DNA of 64,000 nucleotides from Batkoa obscura (Eukaryota > Entomophthoromycota > Entomophthoromycetes > Entomophthorales > Batkoaceae): NCBI GenBank assembly GCA_030770535.1, contig JASVEC010000001.1, positions 868,001-932,000 on the forward strand. Reading direction: 5' to 3'. Position numbers and translations under genes: made by a program. Shown one piece after another: positions 47,289 through 59,426 of the stretch; the first letter of the stretch is position 1, and every line of letters begins with the position of its first letter. Under the pieces are notes generated by a model, which was given only the letters and a program-made list of their open reading frames with translations, was not told the DNA's origin and ran no database searches.

Positions 47289-49574
47289 CTATTCTCCTCT
47301 TTCCAAAGTTGTTCTACTACTTATTGGCCCGAAAGGATCTAATGGTAGCTTGATGCCATCTAAAAATACCATCAACATTAGCAACGCTTATCATTGCAAA
47401 AAATTATACCTACTTTCCACAAGTGAATAAGCAAAATTTGAAATTGGTAATTGTCTAATTTTGATATTCTCATTGACCTCCGAAGAGCAACAAACACCAA
47501 CTAAAATTGGATTTAAAATCAAAGGTTGACGACGCTATATTAAAAAATAATAAAGATTAAAATAAATATAATTGAAGCAAATTATTTTATCTTACTTTTG
47601 ACTTATTAACAACGTCTAAAAGAAAAATGTTAATTGATTAAGATGATTAAATAAATTAAATATCTTACTCATCTTTTTTGTCTCCTCATCAATATCTTCT
47701 TCTTCTTCACCATCTTCTTCAATCAACCAATCCTAAAAATAATTCACTATATTAATACGCCTCTATCACCACATATTAGTTATAAAATTACGTCATTTTC
47801 ACTTTCACTATTATTATTTTGGCTGTTAAAATCTTCATCATCTTCATCTTCGTCTTCATCTGAATCATCCAGTAATTCGCCTTCTTCATCTTCTTCTTGC
47901 CATTCCAATTCAGAATCAAATTCATAGTTTAATAATTCCTCATCTTTATTTTTAAAATTACGGGGTTTTATTTTATTACTTTGAGGTAACCAAACACCTA
48001 TTAATAATAATAAAAGTAAAATAATTTGAGTTAGTTTCATTTATGTATTATTAGAATTATAATTTGATTTACCAAAGAAGGGTGGTCGAACATTTTCATG
48101 AAACATTAGCAATTTAGGCTTATAACCTGTAGTTTCTGTTGATAGCATAATAATACTAGAATCATCTTCAGAATTTATTGAATCCATATCGTTCATATGA
48201 TTTAGATACTCTTTTGTATTTTTACTTACTTCTTTCTTTACACTTTTTAATTTACTTTGGATCTCTTTTAACATCTCATTGTTATAATCTAAACAAAAAT
48301 TTAAAATTTTTAAACACTAATTATTTTTAGTTAATTTCTCTTTCTTTGACTTACCTTTGTCCTCACAACTATTAATTTTATCTGCTAAATCAAATTTATC
48401 ATTATTATTAATTCCTAATGATTTTGCAATATAAACCCCTTGTTTAACTCGAAATGGGTGAAAATATTTTTCATAATCAGAAATAGTGGGCAATTGTGTA
48501 TTTTCTAAACAACAAAATTAAAAAAAGACTTCAACAAAATCAAAACTCTCTAGCATTACTTTCATTACTATTATTTGAATCCACTGTGTCCTTTTTAACC
48601 GTGAAAAATCCTTTGATACTAACTGTATGCTATAATTAATTAATAGTTAGTGAATAAATGAAAAATGATTTTTATAAATTACTTTTGGTAGTTTTTTTTC
48701 TTCAATAACTTTATTTGTTTGTTTTTTCTTTTCTTCATTGACTTTATTCATTTGCTTCTTCTTTTCCTCGCTTGATTTATTTGTTTGTTTCTTTTTCTCC
48801 TCATTAACTTTAGCCACTTTAGCTATATTGGCTTCATTACTAGTCGTTTGATTAACTTTAACTTCATTAGGTTTTAAATCCCTCTAAATAAAAATAAAAA
48901 TAAAAATAAAAATCCATAGTAAATAAAAATAATTTTTAAATACATTAACATCAATAAGAGCAGGCATTGCTTCATGTTTACGTTTCTTTTTAATAATTGT
49001 AGCTTGTAAAACTACATATTCTTGGTCTTCAATTGATAATTCACTATATAATTTAATGGCTTCTTTAACTAACTATATAAAATAATAGAACAATTTTAAA
49101 ATTAATTTGATTAAAAGATAATTAAAAAATAATACCTCCAATCTCAATTGTTTTCTATTATTAATTAAAGTTATAATATCCTCTTTAAAATATAAATTTA
49201 AATCTTTGCATTCCCATCGATATACTGTTAATCCCTAATTGATTTTGTTATTACCATTATTACAATATAAATCAAATTCCTTCTCCTTACTTCTGGTATT
49301 GAATAATCTTCCGAATCAGCTGTTTTAATTGGTATGCCATAGCTAATTCTACTTGCTAATTTTTGAATTATATTTTCTAATAATTCAGGTACTAAAATAT
49401 CTATTTATTTTATTATTTTTAGAATAATTTAATTCTTATATTCTATAATTATTACCTTCCCATTTATCTTTAATAAGAAAACCTGTTGGGCATAGTATCC
49501 CTTTTAAAAATAAAGCTAAATCCGTAATTGTTTTATCACTATTTTAATAAAGTAAGTGTTATTTTATCTCTTTA

Positions 49575-49611
<37 letters not shown>

Positions 49612-50243
49612 TACCTTCCTTGTATTAATTTAGCAATCAAAGGTTTAAATTGATTTAATTGATCTTCCAATTGATACGAATTGGCAATTATTGTATTTCG
49701 TTTTATTAAATGAAATTGAGCCAATTCTATAATTCATTTATCAATAATATTTCCCATCAAGCTTTAATGATTCTTTAATATTTACCGATAATAGTATCTT
49801 CATGAATCAATAAATTCAATAAAGATTCATTAAATATTAACTTTCCATTTCGAATTTCAATCGTTTTTTCCTATTGTTTTTAATAAACTCAAATTCTTTT
49901 TTTGAAAATTCAAATTGCTTATATATTTACTTTATTACTCGCAGTGACTAAATAAATGTTAACTAATACTTTATTTAATTATTTTTTTTAAAAACTTACA
50001 TTGTCGTGGTTTCTTCCTTGTTTGTTTTTTTTCTATCGAATAAAATTAAATCAATTATAATTTCTTTCATTATCAACTATTCTACCATTACCAGCCGCTA
50101 CTTCTTTACTAACAATGTCTACTTATTTATATCAAACTAACTATCACTCAACTAAAATTATAAAACCCCTTACCTTCCATTTTTTTAGCCTCGAATTCTA
50201 TATTGTTTTTCAAATCCTCTTTTATTACTATCGTTGAATCCAT
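47289..50243 (-). CDS. RLF2: Chromatin assembly factor 1 large subunit (CAF-1 p150/Cac1)
   Basis: CAF-1 deposits H3-H4 on newly replicated DNA; the large subunit binds PCNA and holds the complex together. The gene runs from ATG 50243 (MDSTIVIKEDLKNN) to TAG 47289-47291 (PLDPFGPISSRTTLERGE) through well over ten exons. Parts in order: basic start (KKQTRKKPRQ); helical region (LNQFKPLIAKLIQG, VPELLENIIQKLASRISYG); KER-like repeats (VNEEKKKQTNK repeated four times); a PIP-like GFFTVKK; FRVKQGVYIAKSLG; the signature KLLMFHENVRPPFFG; NYEFDSELEWQEEDEEGE plus an acidic run; and the C-terminal winged-helix region. A broken inverted paralogue lies at 54949-56893. Some small exon joints are uncertain. 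Confidence 0.87.
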
Positions 50244-50874
50244 TGAATTTTTTGAAATAATTGAAATTAAAAAACAGTCATTTTAAATTTACCTTTTTAA
50301 AAAAAATTAAAATCATTAATTTAAACCAATGTCTTTGATTGGTGGCGATAAATTCGAATAGAAATGGGTTGGTATAAAAGCTCGATTAAAATTTTATCTA
50401 ATTTGATTTTTAGCAAAAATTGCAAATTAACCATCAAATGCTATAAAAATATTCATTTTTTGCTTGATTTTAAAATAACCTATATTAAGGACGTTCTTTT
50501 GTCCAGTTTTAATAATTTTTAAAATTTTTATATTAAATATTAAATAAACAAAAAAGTATAAGTAGAAAAATAAGATTTTTTTTAAAAAAATCAAATTATT
50601 ATTATGATAAAATAATTAAATTATAAATTTTTGAAATTATTCAGCTAGCTTAATTAGTAAAACTTGAGTTTTTAAATTTAAATATAAGTTCAAATCCTGT
50701 ATTAAATTAACTTTAAATATATTAAATATGTGATTATTTTTAAACCCAGTTTTATAAAATAAAATAAAAATATTTGTAAGCTTAGTAAATTTTTAAATTA
50801 TAAGTGGTAATTTTATATATATTATATGATAAAAATAAATTTTTTTTGTTCTTTTTAAGTTTTTATATCAGTCA
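50244..50874. other. Upstream region of the CAF-1 gene
   Basis: AT-rich spacer up to a solo LTR; no gene seen. The stretch next to the CAF-1 start is not obviously shared with the upstream side of the pseudogene. Confidence 0.5.
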
Positions 50875-51341
50875 TGTGAAATATCGGTTCATTAGCTATA
50901 GGATTGATTATAATATAATAATCAATCCAGAGTTCCTTATATAGATTTGTTGTGAGAATTTCTACCATCTAGCCATGAAGAGTTTAATGTCCATACTTGG
51001 CAGCTATAATAAGGAAGAACTATTATTGCCGCCCCTTACATATAGCCACCAAGTTGGAGTATAAAAGAGATTCTTCAACATACTAACTCGAGGCTTTTTT
51101 AATTGAATTACTCACTGATAACGTATCATTAATAAAGTCACTAAGTCTTTTTGACGACATCTTACATAGATTTTATAGTAGTATCTTCTATTATATTTGT
51201 TTTACATAATTCGTAGCTTATACGTATTATTTCTATTAGTTAAGTCTATCTTAGTTATATAAAGTAAGACCGTTCGACTCAAGGCAAGTTAATTAAGCAA
51301 GAGTAGCTTTTAACTCCGACCACTGAGTATCAACTTTCACA
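50875..51341 (+). mobile_element. Solo LTR (family L1, long subtype), inverted twin of 52250-52716
   Basis: Ends TGTGAAATATCGG...AACTTTCACA, 467 bases, with TATAAAAGAG and the gccgccccttac segment. On reading side by side it is essentially identical, in inverted orientation, to 52250-52716, far closer than any other pair. No internal coding region. Very recent by that measure, or homogenised. Confidence 0.85.
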
Positions 51342-51458
51342 GTTATAAAGTATTTATAAATAATGAAAGTATATAGAACAAGTATTAAAATAGTATTTTT
51401 TAGCTTTATTTTAATATTAAATATTATTGATATATAATTTTTTTTAAATTTAAAAATA

Positions 51459-51541
51459 TATATGGGGATGTGTTTTTTTGTTTAAAAATTTTACTACCAA
51501 TCTTTCCGCTCAAACAGCGCTTAAAAAACATCCTCATATAT
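51459..51541 (+). mobile_element. Short MITE (family M1), copy 13, internally deleted
   Basis: Perfect left end tatatggggatgtgttttt and right end aaaaacatcctcatata, but only ~83 bases long because the segment between cagcgcttaaaa and the right end is missing. Confidence 0.83.
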
Positions 51542-51930
51542 TTAAAATCTCTCTTTTAATAATTTTAGATTTAAACAAAATGTAATAATTTTTATTAAAT
51601 ATACTTTACAATAATAATACATTATTTAATAATATTATTTATTCATTTTTAAAATTAAAATTATTAAAGTTTACTACTAATGATAATAAGCTTAATTAAG
51701 CAATATATAAAATTAATGTTTTAAAGGAAACAGTAAACAGAAACTAATAAGTAGCATTATCATTAACTATAGCTTTAATATTTTTTTTTGACAAATATAA
51801 AAGTTTTGGATTTAATATAATTAGAAATCAATGTGATTATTCAAAAATAATTAATATTAGTAAAATATAAACACTAAACTTATTATTAAAAATACAAAAA
51901 AAATTAAAAATAAGCAAATTAAAAATATTA

Positions 51931-52038
51931 TATGTGGATGTATTTTTGTGTTTAAGGATTTTACTAACAATTTTTCCGCTTAAATAGCGCTTAAAAAATG
52001 GAAAAAGTAATGAAACTAAAAAAAACATCCTCATATTA
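51931..52038 (+). mobile_element. Short MITE (family M1), copy 14
   Basis: Starts tatgtggatgtatttttgtg and ends aaaaaacatcctcatatta; core acaatttttccgcttaaata. Plus orientation. Confidence 0.84.
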
Positions 52039-52249
52039 TTAGCTAATTAATTTCAAAACTTGAGCTTTTTATTTGTAAACATAATAAAACTAATAATTCA
52101 ACTGTTAATAATTATAAAACAGGTATAATTTTTAAGAAATATATCAAAAAAAAATGCAAAAAAAATAATAAAGATATAAAATATTAGAAAGTATTTATAT
52201 TTTATTAAATATAATAATAAATTATATTATTATCCAGTATCTGATAAAC

Positions 52250-52716
52250 TGTGAAAGTTGATACTCAGTGGTCGGAGTTAAAAGCTACTCTTGCTTAATT
52301 AACTTGCCTTGAGTCGAACGGTCTTACTTTATATAACTAAGATAGACTTAACTAATAGAAATAATACGTATAAGCTACGAATTATGTAAAACAAATATAA
52401 TAGAAGATACTACTATAAAATCTATGTAAGATGTCGTCAAAAAGACTTAGTGACTTTATTAATGATACGTTATCAGTGAGTAATTCAATTAAAAAAGCCT
52501 CGAGTTAGTATGTTGAAGAATCTCTTTTATACTCCAACTTGGTGGCTATATGTAAGGGGCGGCAATAATAGTTCTTCCTTATTATAGCTGCCAAGTATGG
52601 ACATTAAACTCTTCATGGCTAGATGGTAGAAATTCTCACAACAAATCTATATAAGGAACTCTGGATTGATTATTATATTATAATCAATCCTATAGCTAAT
52701 GAACCGATATTTCACA
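52250..52716 (-). mobile_element. Solo LTR (family L1, long subtype), minus orientation
   Basis: 467 bases, the same length as its inverted twin at 50875-51341. Flanks AAAC/AAGC give at best an imperfect 4-base duplication. Confidence 0.85.
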
Positions 52717-52839
52717 AAGCCAAAAAAAGTGATATAATTTTAACTAAAGTCATAAAGTTTATAAAAAATTAAAAAATTAAAAAATCAACCTCAGTTTATT
52801 TTACGAAAATAACAGAAAACTCAAAAGTTTTAATATGTG

Positions 52840-53532
52840 CTAAACAAGTAAGTAGCTTGTTAAATAATAGAAATCAATTGAGGGTGTTTTTTTGGTTTCA
52901 TCACTTTTTTGATTTTTTAAGCCCTATTTGAGCGGAAAGACTATCAATAAAAGTATTAAACAGAAAAATATATCCTCAATTGTTAAATGTTAATGTTATT
53001 TAAAGTATTAATAGCTAAGTTAATAAATGATTAAAAAGCAAATAGTTATATTAACATATAAATATCATTATTATATTGCTTGTATTATATAAAAATAGTT
53101 AATTATAGTTTTAAGGCTAACCACTCCCTTTTATGCAGCTATTTATTAACTTAGTGATATATGGGGATGTAATTATAACATTAAAATTATCTACTTATTT
53201 GATAGCAAATCTGCAATATTGGCTATAAAACAGTCAGTAGTAAATATTTTTCAATAAAGTTTTAAAGGAATATGTATTTATTTATATATTACAACTTTAA
53301 TTAATATTAATATGTAAGTTATATTAGTAAAAGCCTTACTAATCCGGGAATTTGTATTAAGTTTAATACAAATTCTGTTAACACAATATAAATATAAAAT
53401 AATTTAAAACTGTGTTGGGTACTTTTAGTTTTTAATAAAGAATTTATTTTTATAGAATTTTAAGCAAAGTTTTTAAATGTAAAATTTTTAAAAATTGGAC
53501 AAAAAAATAAAACCAATTTGGACATCCTTATA
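52840..53532 (-). repeat. Inverted copy of the repeat block at 43706-44402
   Basis: About 690 bases that read, on the minus strand, almost base for base like 43706-44402. It holds, in the same order, the larger M2 MITE (53155-53532), a ~145-base MITE-like repeat (53010-53155) and an M1 copy (52873-52984, copy 15). Only scattered differences were seen. In both places an L1 LTR lies on the same side, but at different distances and insertion points. Confidence 0.85.
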
Positions 53533-54008
53533 AGAATTTCTACTTTTTAATTGCAAAAAACAATATTTTGATATTTATATTTAATAGTTATAATAAAGAA
53601 TTACAACTGTCATCATGCTTTTAGTATATGGCACTTTAATGCAAAGTATAAGACTTTTTTTTAACTATAATAGCTTTTTTCCCTGAATTTTATTGTATTT
53701 AGTTTTAATAAACCTATTTTGTTTTTTAAGTGGATTATTTTTTATTGATTTTTTATATAATTTGTTGTTAGTATAAATTATTTTTAACAGTACACTTTTT
53801 CAATATAAGCAAATATTCATGTAAAGCCTACTCGAAATTTTATTTATAAATAAATTTTATTCAGAAAAATAGAAAAAATATGACGTAATTCGACAAAATG
53901 AAGCAGCTATAAGAACAAAATACATTAAGAATGCTTCAATTAAGATAAAAAACAATACACAAACAATCATGTTTTTTGAAAATAATAAAAATAATAAAAA
54001 TAATAAAA
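53533..54008. other. Intergenic, 0.5 kb
   Basis: AT-rich with no gene; lies upstream of the broken beta-barrel gene copy. Confidence 0.5.
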
Positions 54009-54471
54009 ATGCCGGAACTACTACTAAATTATAATGAAATAAATCAAGAAGTAAAAAATAAAAAGGGATTCCGAATATTAAATAGTGAAAACGAGTGATG
54101 TTTAGTAGCAATTGATAGAAAGGGATAAAATAACTTATAAATTTTACATGGAAAATAATAGCAATTATTATTATTTAGTGAACGTAAATAGTGAAAACTT
54201 GTTAAGTATCACTAAAGAGGATATTACGAGTAATGTACTAAAGTTAACTATTTGGAATTATAAAGAAAAAGAAAACAACAGCTATAATATAATGGTAGTA
54301 ACAATGAATAAAACAGTCAATTTGGTATTAACTGATCATGATGAAAACCAGCCTAGATACGTCTTAAATGACACATTTGGGTGCGTTGAGACTATAGTTT
54401 TAAATTCATCATCTAAAGACAAAGCATTAGTTAGTTCTCAATTTACTAATTGTTACTATTTCGTTTTTTAA
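54009..54471 (+). pseudogene. Broken copy of the gene at 61658-62332
   Basis: Starting at ATG 54009 (MPELLLNYNEINQEVKNKKG) it parallels MSELPPEYNEINQEMKKKKK of the intact gene. In-frame stops and a frame change precede a long matching stretch from 54130 (YKFYMENNSNYYYLVNVNSENLLS...; LTIWNYKEKENNSYN; MNKTVNLVLTDHDENQ; SSSKDKALV). Similarity stops at KALV; the C-terminal third of the intact protein is missing. It is a host-gene pseudogene. Confidence 0.8.
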
Positions 54472-54948
54472 AATAGATTAAAGAGTAGTTACATACTGCC
54501 GATTTTAAATACCAGGCCTAACATATGACTCAAGCGTGTAACTTTTAGGCCAAAAGTCCCAAATTTTATTAATTTAGCTGAACAATGGTTATGAATTATA
54601 GATGTATATAATGCAAAGAATAATGTTTTATATTTTAAAATACAATGGTGATTCATTGTTTTATATTTTGTAATATTTATTGAGATGGGATAGCCTGAAG
54701 TTTTCTATTATTATGTAATGCGTCAGAATGCTTGAAAATTCTTTTTTTACACTTTAGTTGTATTATTATGAAATTACAATGTTTAATTGCTATTTTTTAA
54801 TGTTAGTAATTTGAGTTCTTAATCCTAAGTTCGAATTTTTTACTCCATTTTTACCACTAATCAACATCATCATTTTAAAGCTATTAGAATTTTTAAAAAT
54901 TTGAAACTTGAAATGACCGTTTTCTCTTCAATTATCAAAAAAAAACAA
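54472..54948. other. Spacer before the CAF-1 pseudogene
   Basis: AT-rich, no feature seen. Confidence 0.45.
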
Positions 54949-56893
54949 ATGGATTCAACAATAGTAATAAGAGAGAGTCAAAGAGATAATATAGAATTAG
55001 AGAATAAAGGGGCGGAAGGTAAGATTGGATTAATTCAATAATTAAGTTTAAAATGTTACTTTTTTATTAATAAAAATAAATAGATGTTTTAGTATTAGAA
55101 TTGTTAAGAAATGTCATCAAGCATTAACGAGTAGAATTAGTTATGAGATACCTACTAAAGGGGCTGAATTGGAAGATTTTTCGATAGAAGAAGTAAAAGG
55201 AAATGAATTCTAGTTTATGTTATAATAATTTTAATAGTGGAATTGATAAGGGATTAACAGAACGTTGACCCGAATGTAAAGATTTGGATGTATCTTCAGA
55301 GAGAGTGATGTGGCTTTGGTTGTTAACAGAAAACAATCACTGGAGGGTGTAAGCTTTTTGATTTAATATATCTAAATCAATAATTTATTGTTTTATTTTT
55401 ATAGTTAGTCAAAGAAGCGATCGAATTAAGTGAAATTATCGATTGAAAACCAAGAATTCGTAGCGACATACCAAAATGATTAAAAAGAAACTTAAACTGA
55501 AAGCAAAGCCTGGTCTTATTGATATCAATGTAATAATGTTTATGTTTTCATTTTTCGTTCTTCTAATGTGTCTAGATGGATTTAAAATCTAGTAAAATTG
55601 AAGTTAACCAAATGACTGCAGTTGAAGCTAAAGTGGCTAAAGTTAATGAAGAGAAAAAAACGAGTAAAGTTAGTGAAGAAAAGAAATTACCAATAGTGAA
55701 TTATAGAAACAATTTTCTATATATGTATCAGTAGCCATTCAATTTATAGCATACGATTAATAACAAAGGATTTTTTATAGCTAAAAAAGACAGCCGATTC
55801 AAATGATAATAATGAAAGTAGTTTTAAGTGTTATTTATTTTTGGAATTGTTTGTTGATACATTTTATTAATTTAGAAAATATCCAATTATCGATTACTCC
55901 GGATTAAGGAAAATACTTTCATCCATTTTGTGTTAAATAGGGGGTTTATATTGTTATATGGGTTTTTTATAATAGTAATGACGACAAACTAGATTTATTC
56001 AATAGAGTTAATAGCTATAGAATGAAGTCAAGTAGAATCATGAGGAAGTAGCTATGAAATAATGAATTATTAAAAGAAATATAGAACAAATTAAAAGATG
56101 AAATAAATAAATATCAAAAAATAAAAAAGAATATTTAAATGATATGAAAAATACGGGTCCAATAAGCTCTGAAGATGGTTTGAGTATTATTATGTTATAA
56201 ACAGAAACTAAAGGCTATAAACCAAAATTATTAATGTTTCGTGAAAATATTCGGCCACCTTTTTTTTGGTAAATAGAAAAGTTAGTAACTAAAGAATAAA
56301 TTTAAAAATCAAGTTTTAAATGAAGTCTTTGCCTACCTCAAAGTAACGAAGTAGAACCACCTAGTTTTAAAAATAAGGATGAAATAATATTACATTATGA
56401 ATTTGATTCTGAATTGGCATGGTAAGAAGAAAATGGAGATGGTGAATTATCAGATGATTCAGAAGAAGAAGTGTATATTGATAGGAAAAGAGAGAAGATG
56501 AGTAGGAATTTCAACTTTACTTTCCAGTAATTTTAGTTAGTCATGATTTTTCTGTTATTTTAGATATTGGTAATAAGGCAAAGGTAAGTCATTGAATAAT
56601 TTTGTTTCAATAGTATTTATTTTAATCTCTTTTAATTATTTAATATAGCGCCATCATCATTTAATTTTAAATCTAGTTTTAGTAAATGTTTACTACTCTT
56701 AAGAAAATAACGAAAACGTTAAAATTAAACAACTATTGCTTTCGAATTTTGCTTATTCAGTAGTGAAAGGTAAGTCTTTTGATTTTAATTTAAATGGTAA
56801 ATGTTGAAAATAATTTTTTTAGATGGAATTAAGTTATCGTTAGATCCTTTTGCGTTGATAAGTAGTAGTATGGGGGTGGAAAGGGGGAAATGA
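54949..56893 (+). pseudogene. Pseudogene of the CAF-1 large subunit, inverted paralogue of 47289-50243
   Basis: The start (ATGGATTCAACAATAGTAAT; MDSTIVIRESQRDNIELENKG) is nearly the same as that of the intact gene. Scattered matches follow in the same order: AVEAKVAKVNEEKK-like KER remnant near 55620, GYKPKLLMFRENIRPPFF at about 56210, YEFDSELAW and GELSDDSEEE at 56396-56470, and the C-terminal DGIKLSLDPFALISSSMGVERGK before TGA 56891-56893. Several in-frame stops and lost segments interrupt it (for example right after RPPFFW and after SELAW). Exon/intron layout is still traceable, so it arose by DNA duplication, not by retrocopying. Confidence 0.85.
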
Positions 56894-57199
56894 TATGATT
56901 GATAATTAGGATATTTTGAAATCAGAGAGGATCCTTTAGTTATACATAAAAATAAAAAGATATCTCTATTTATTTTGATTTTTTAAAAAGTTGATTTATC
57001 ATGAAAATTGTTAATATCTAGTAAAGATATTTGCCCATTAGGGTTCAAGATTTTAGTAAAAAAGTTTACTTAAACCTATTCCCGTTTTTAATATTTTTTA
57101 AATACGTCACATGTTCAAGTGGCTTTCAGATTTCAATAAAAAATGAATTACGATTTTAGTGTTTTGTTTTTGTTTTTGTTTTTGTTTTTATTAAAAAAA

Positions 57200-58497
57200 A
57201 TGTTTAAAAAATCAGCATGGTAAAGTCACGATGATGACAATAATGATTTAATATTAACAAAATGATTTTAGTTTATTGTTGTTACGTTTAAAAAAAGAGG
57301 TGAAGAAATTTGAAATCTTAATGGTTAAAAGGTAAATTTCTTCATTCCATTTTAGTTTCAGCTAAATAATTCCAATTCGATTCAGATCTAATGTAGGTAG
57401 TTTTAAATCCGCTTATGTATTTCCTGGTAAGTGAATTTTTGTCATTACCCTCATAACTCATCAACTCTAATTTGCCTTTTTAAGGTGGAGGCATTGAAAA
57501 AGTAGATTTATTAACTTCATGGTATGATCTAGATTTGGGACTTCAACTAAAAAAAGATGAGTAAGTTTACAATAGTTAAAATAAAGAGCATTAATAAATC
57601 AAGCTGAATTTTATAAATTAATTAGTTTAACTACTGATTTCTTACCTTATGAATTAGCTGCAGTTCGAGAAACTTTTGAAGAAACTGGTATATTATGTAC
57701 GGAAACAGGAGATACTTCTATTGATACAAAAGTATATGAAATTGAAAGAAAAAAAGTAAGTGAAATATATATATATTAGCATGAAAACTTATACAACTGT
57801 TTGACTCACTTCTTTTTTCTTTTAGGTATTAGCCAACTCTCTCTATTTCCACGACTTGATAAAAACTCAAGCTTTGGGTAAATTAAATTTGACTAATTTA
57901 AAATTTATAGCTTCTTGGTTAACTCCTAAACACTATCCCAAGCGTTTCTTAACCAATTACTACTTCTCCATCCTTACCTCTCCCTCAATTCCTCCAACCT
58001 CGGATAACTTAGAAATTCAAGAAACTCGATGGGTGAATATAGAAGAATTAATAAACTCGTATGAGAATGATAACAAAGATAAGATACTGCTGTTTCCACC
58101 TCAGTATTATTTATTATGCGAATTGAACAAATTCAGCTATGAGGGGCTAATTAATTGGTATCAAAAGTTTCCTAATCATTATGATTATCTTTTAAGAGAT
58201 AGTAATAACCCCGACTTCACTACAACACCTTGGGTTTCTTGCTATTGTCCATTAAGAGTAGGGTCAGAACAGATTGGTGAAGATAGAAGAGAGAAGATGA
58301 GTTTATCTGGGGAAGTCAAACCAGATGAAATGACTCATGGGTTTAACGCTTATTTTAAAAATGGAAATAAAGGCTTAGGGATGGATAATATTAAATTGAT
58401 AAAGAAGGGAATAAAGAATGAATTTAATGGAGTGAAGAATCCATTTTCGTGTTTAAATGAAAATAACATGAGTGGCTCAAATAAAAGTAAACTTTAA
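57200..58497 (+). CDS. NUDT19-like Nudix hydrolase (acyl-CoA/CoA diphosphatase family)
   Basis: Six exons keep frame: 57200-57219, 57272-57331, 57386-57426, 57485-57560, 57626-57755 and 57826-58497, for 332 residues. NUDT19 enzymes hydrolyse the diphosphate of CoA or acyl-CoA, usually in peroxisomes. The N-terminus matches the family (CLLLLRLKKEVKKFEILMVKRSNVGSF, SAYVFPGGGIEKVD). The Nudix box residues are present as ELAAVRETFEETGIL, with the long insertion between the glycine and the REXXEE part that marks the NUDT19 branch. Downstream: FIASWLTPKHYPKRFLTNYYF and ETRWVNIEEL. The tail (SKL at the very C-terminus, ...NKSKL) is a canonical type 1 peroxisomal signal. No counterpart is found in the left block. 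Confidence 0.88.
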
Positions 58498-58779
58498 AAT
58501 AAGATTTAAGATCATTGTTATTACTGTTTACTAATTCAAAGCTTTTCATTAGATACTATATTGTACTTTTAAAGACCTTTATTGAAAATAATTTGGGCAA
58601 ATCATTTTACCTGTTAGAAATTCTTATTGTGACTGCGCTAATGATAAACCAAACAAAGTTTAAAAGTCATCTTTTATATTGTTTTGTCAATATTACGATG
58701 GTAAAAGAATAATACACAAAGTTCAAAACTTTTATTATTTAATCAGTCTGTTATTTCTTATAACTGTAAACAATAGTTT

Positions 58780-59327
58780 AATGGAAAAGAATTGATCGAT
58801 AATAAGTTTTATGATAAAAAAGATAAAGTTGAAGCGGAATTGTTAGTTATCAGTAAAACATCCAAAAGCATCGAAGCAGAATATGAAGTGACCCCATTAA
58901 CTGCTAATGAAGTGCCTGAATTTGTTAAAGTAGCATCGAAAGTAGTGTATTCAAGTGGTGATGAAATAGCTGAAATCATCAAGAAAGTATCTGATGTAGT
59001 CGAATAATTGATAGTGGAATGCTTGAAGTAGCATATTCAAACTGTGGTGATATTATTAAAGCAGTACCCGAAGTAACTCCTCCATTTAGTAGATCAACTC
59101 AAGAAACCACTGAATCAATGTCTGAAGAGATAAATAACAAAGAAAATTTATCGAAACATAATACTAGTTATAATATTGTATTCAAAGGTTTAATGGATGG
59201 GTTTATTAATAATCCTAATGATTTAACTCAAAAGTCTTATCCTGAAGAAAAAGGAAATGAATATAAGCAGAGAAAACAGATTCAAATGTGCGACCCTTTT
59301 ATTGTTTCAAAAATAACAAAAAGTTAA
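58780..59327 (+). pseudogene. Decayed ORF pair, paralogue of 42991-43500
   Basis: Two adjoining open stretches (58792-59007: KVEAELLVISKTSKSIEAEY...; 59019-59327: LEVAYSNCGDIIKAVPEVTP...) together match the left-block region end to end. They lie in different frames and a stop separates them, so the gene is broken here too, or joined by an intron I could not place. Helical, repeat-like units (SKVVYSSGDEIAEIIKKVSD); no family recognised. Confidence 0.6.
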
Positions 59328-59426
59328 GAGAAGAAATAATCAGATCAATTAAACAAAAGCTTATTACTTATAAAATTATAATTTCAAATATTGAATTTCG
59401 TTTTTTATTATCATAAAATAAAAACC

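Larger units (their letters stand above)
51342..52249. other. Spacer between the two inverted twin LTRs
   Basis: 908 bases of AT-rich DNA without retroelement genes. It carries two short MITEs, both in plus orientation (51459-51541 and 51931-52038). It is single-copy within the window and forms the loop of the inverted structure. Confidence 0.6.

Noticed and set aside
26546-49612. (TTA)n / (ATT)n runs as CRISPR-like or satellite arrays
   Set aside because: Simple trinucleotide microsatellites in introns; no spacers or higher-order unit.
51837-52034. 65-codon hydrophobic minus-strand frame
   Set aside because: Overlaps an M1 MITE and AT-rich spacer; not a gene.
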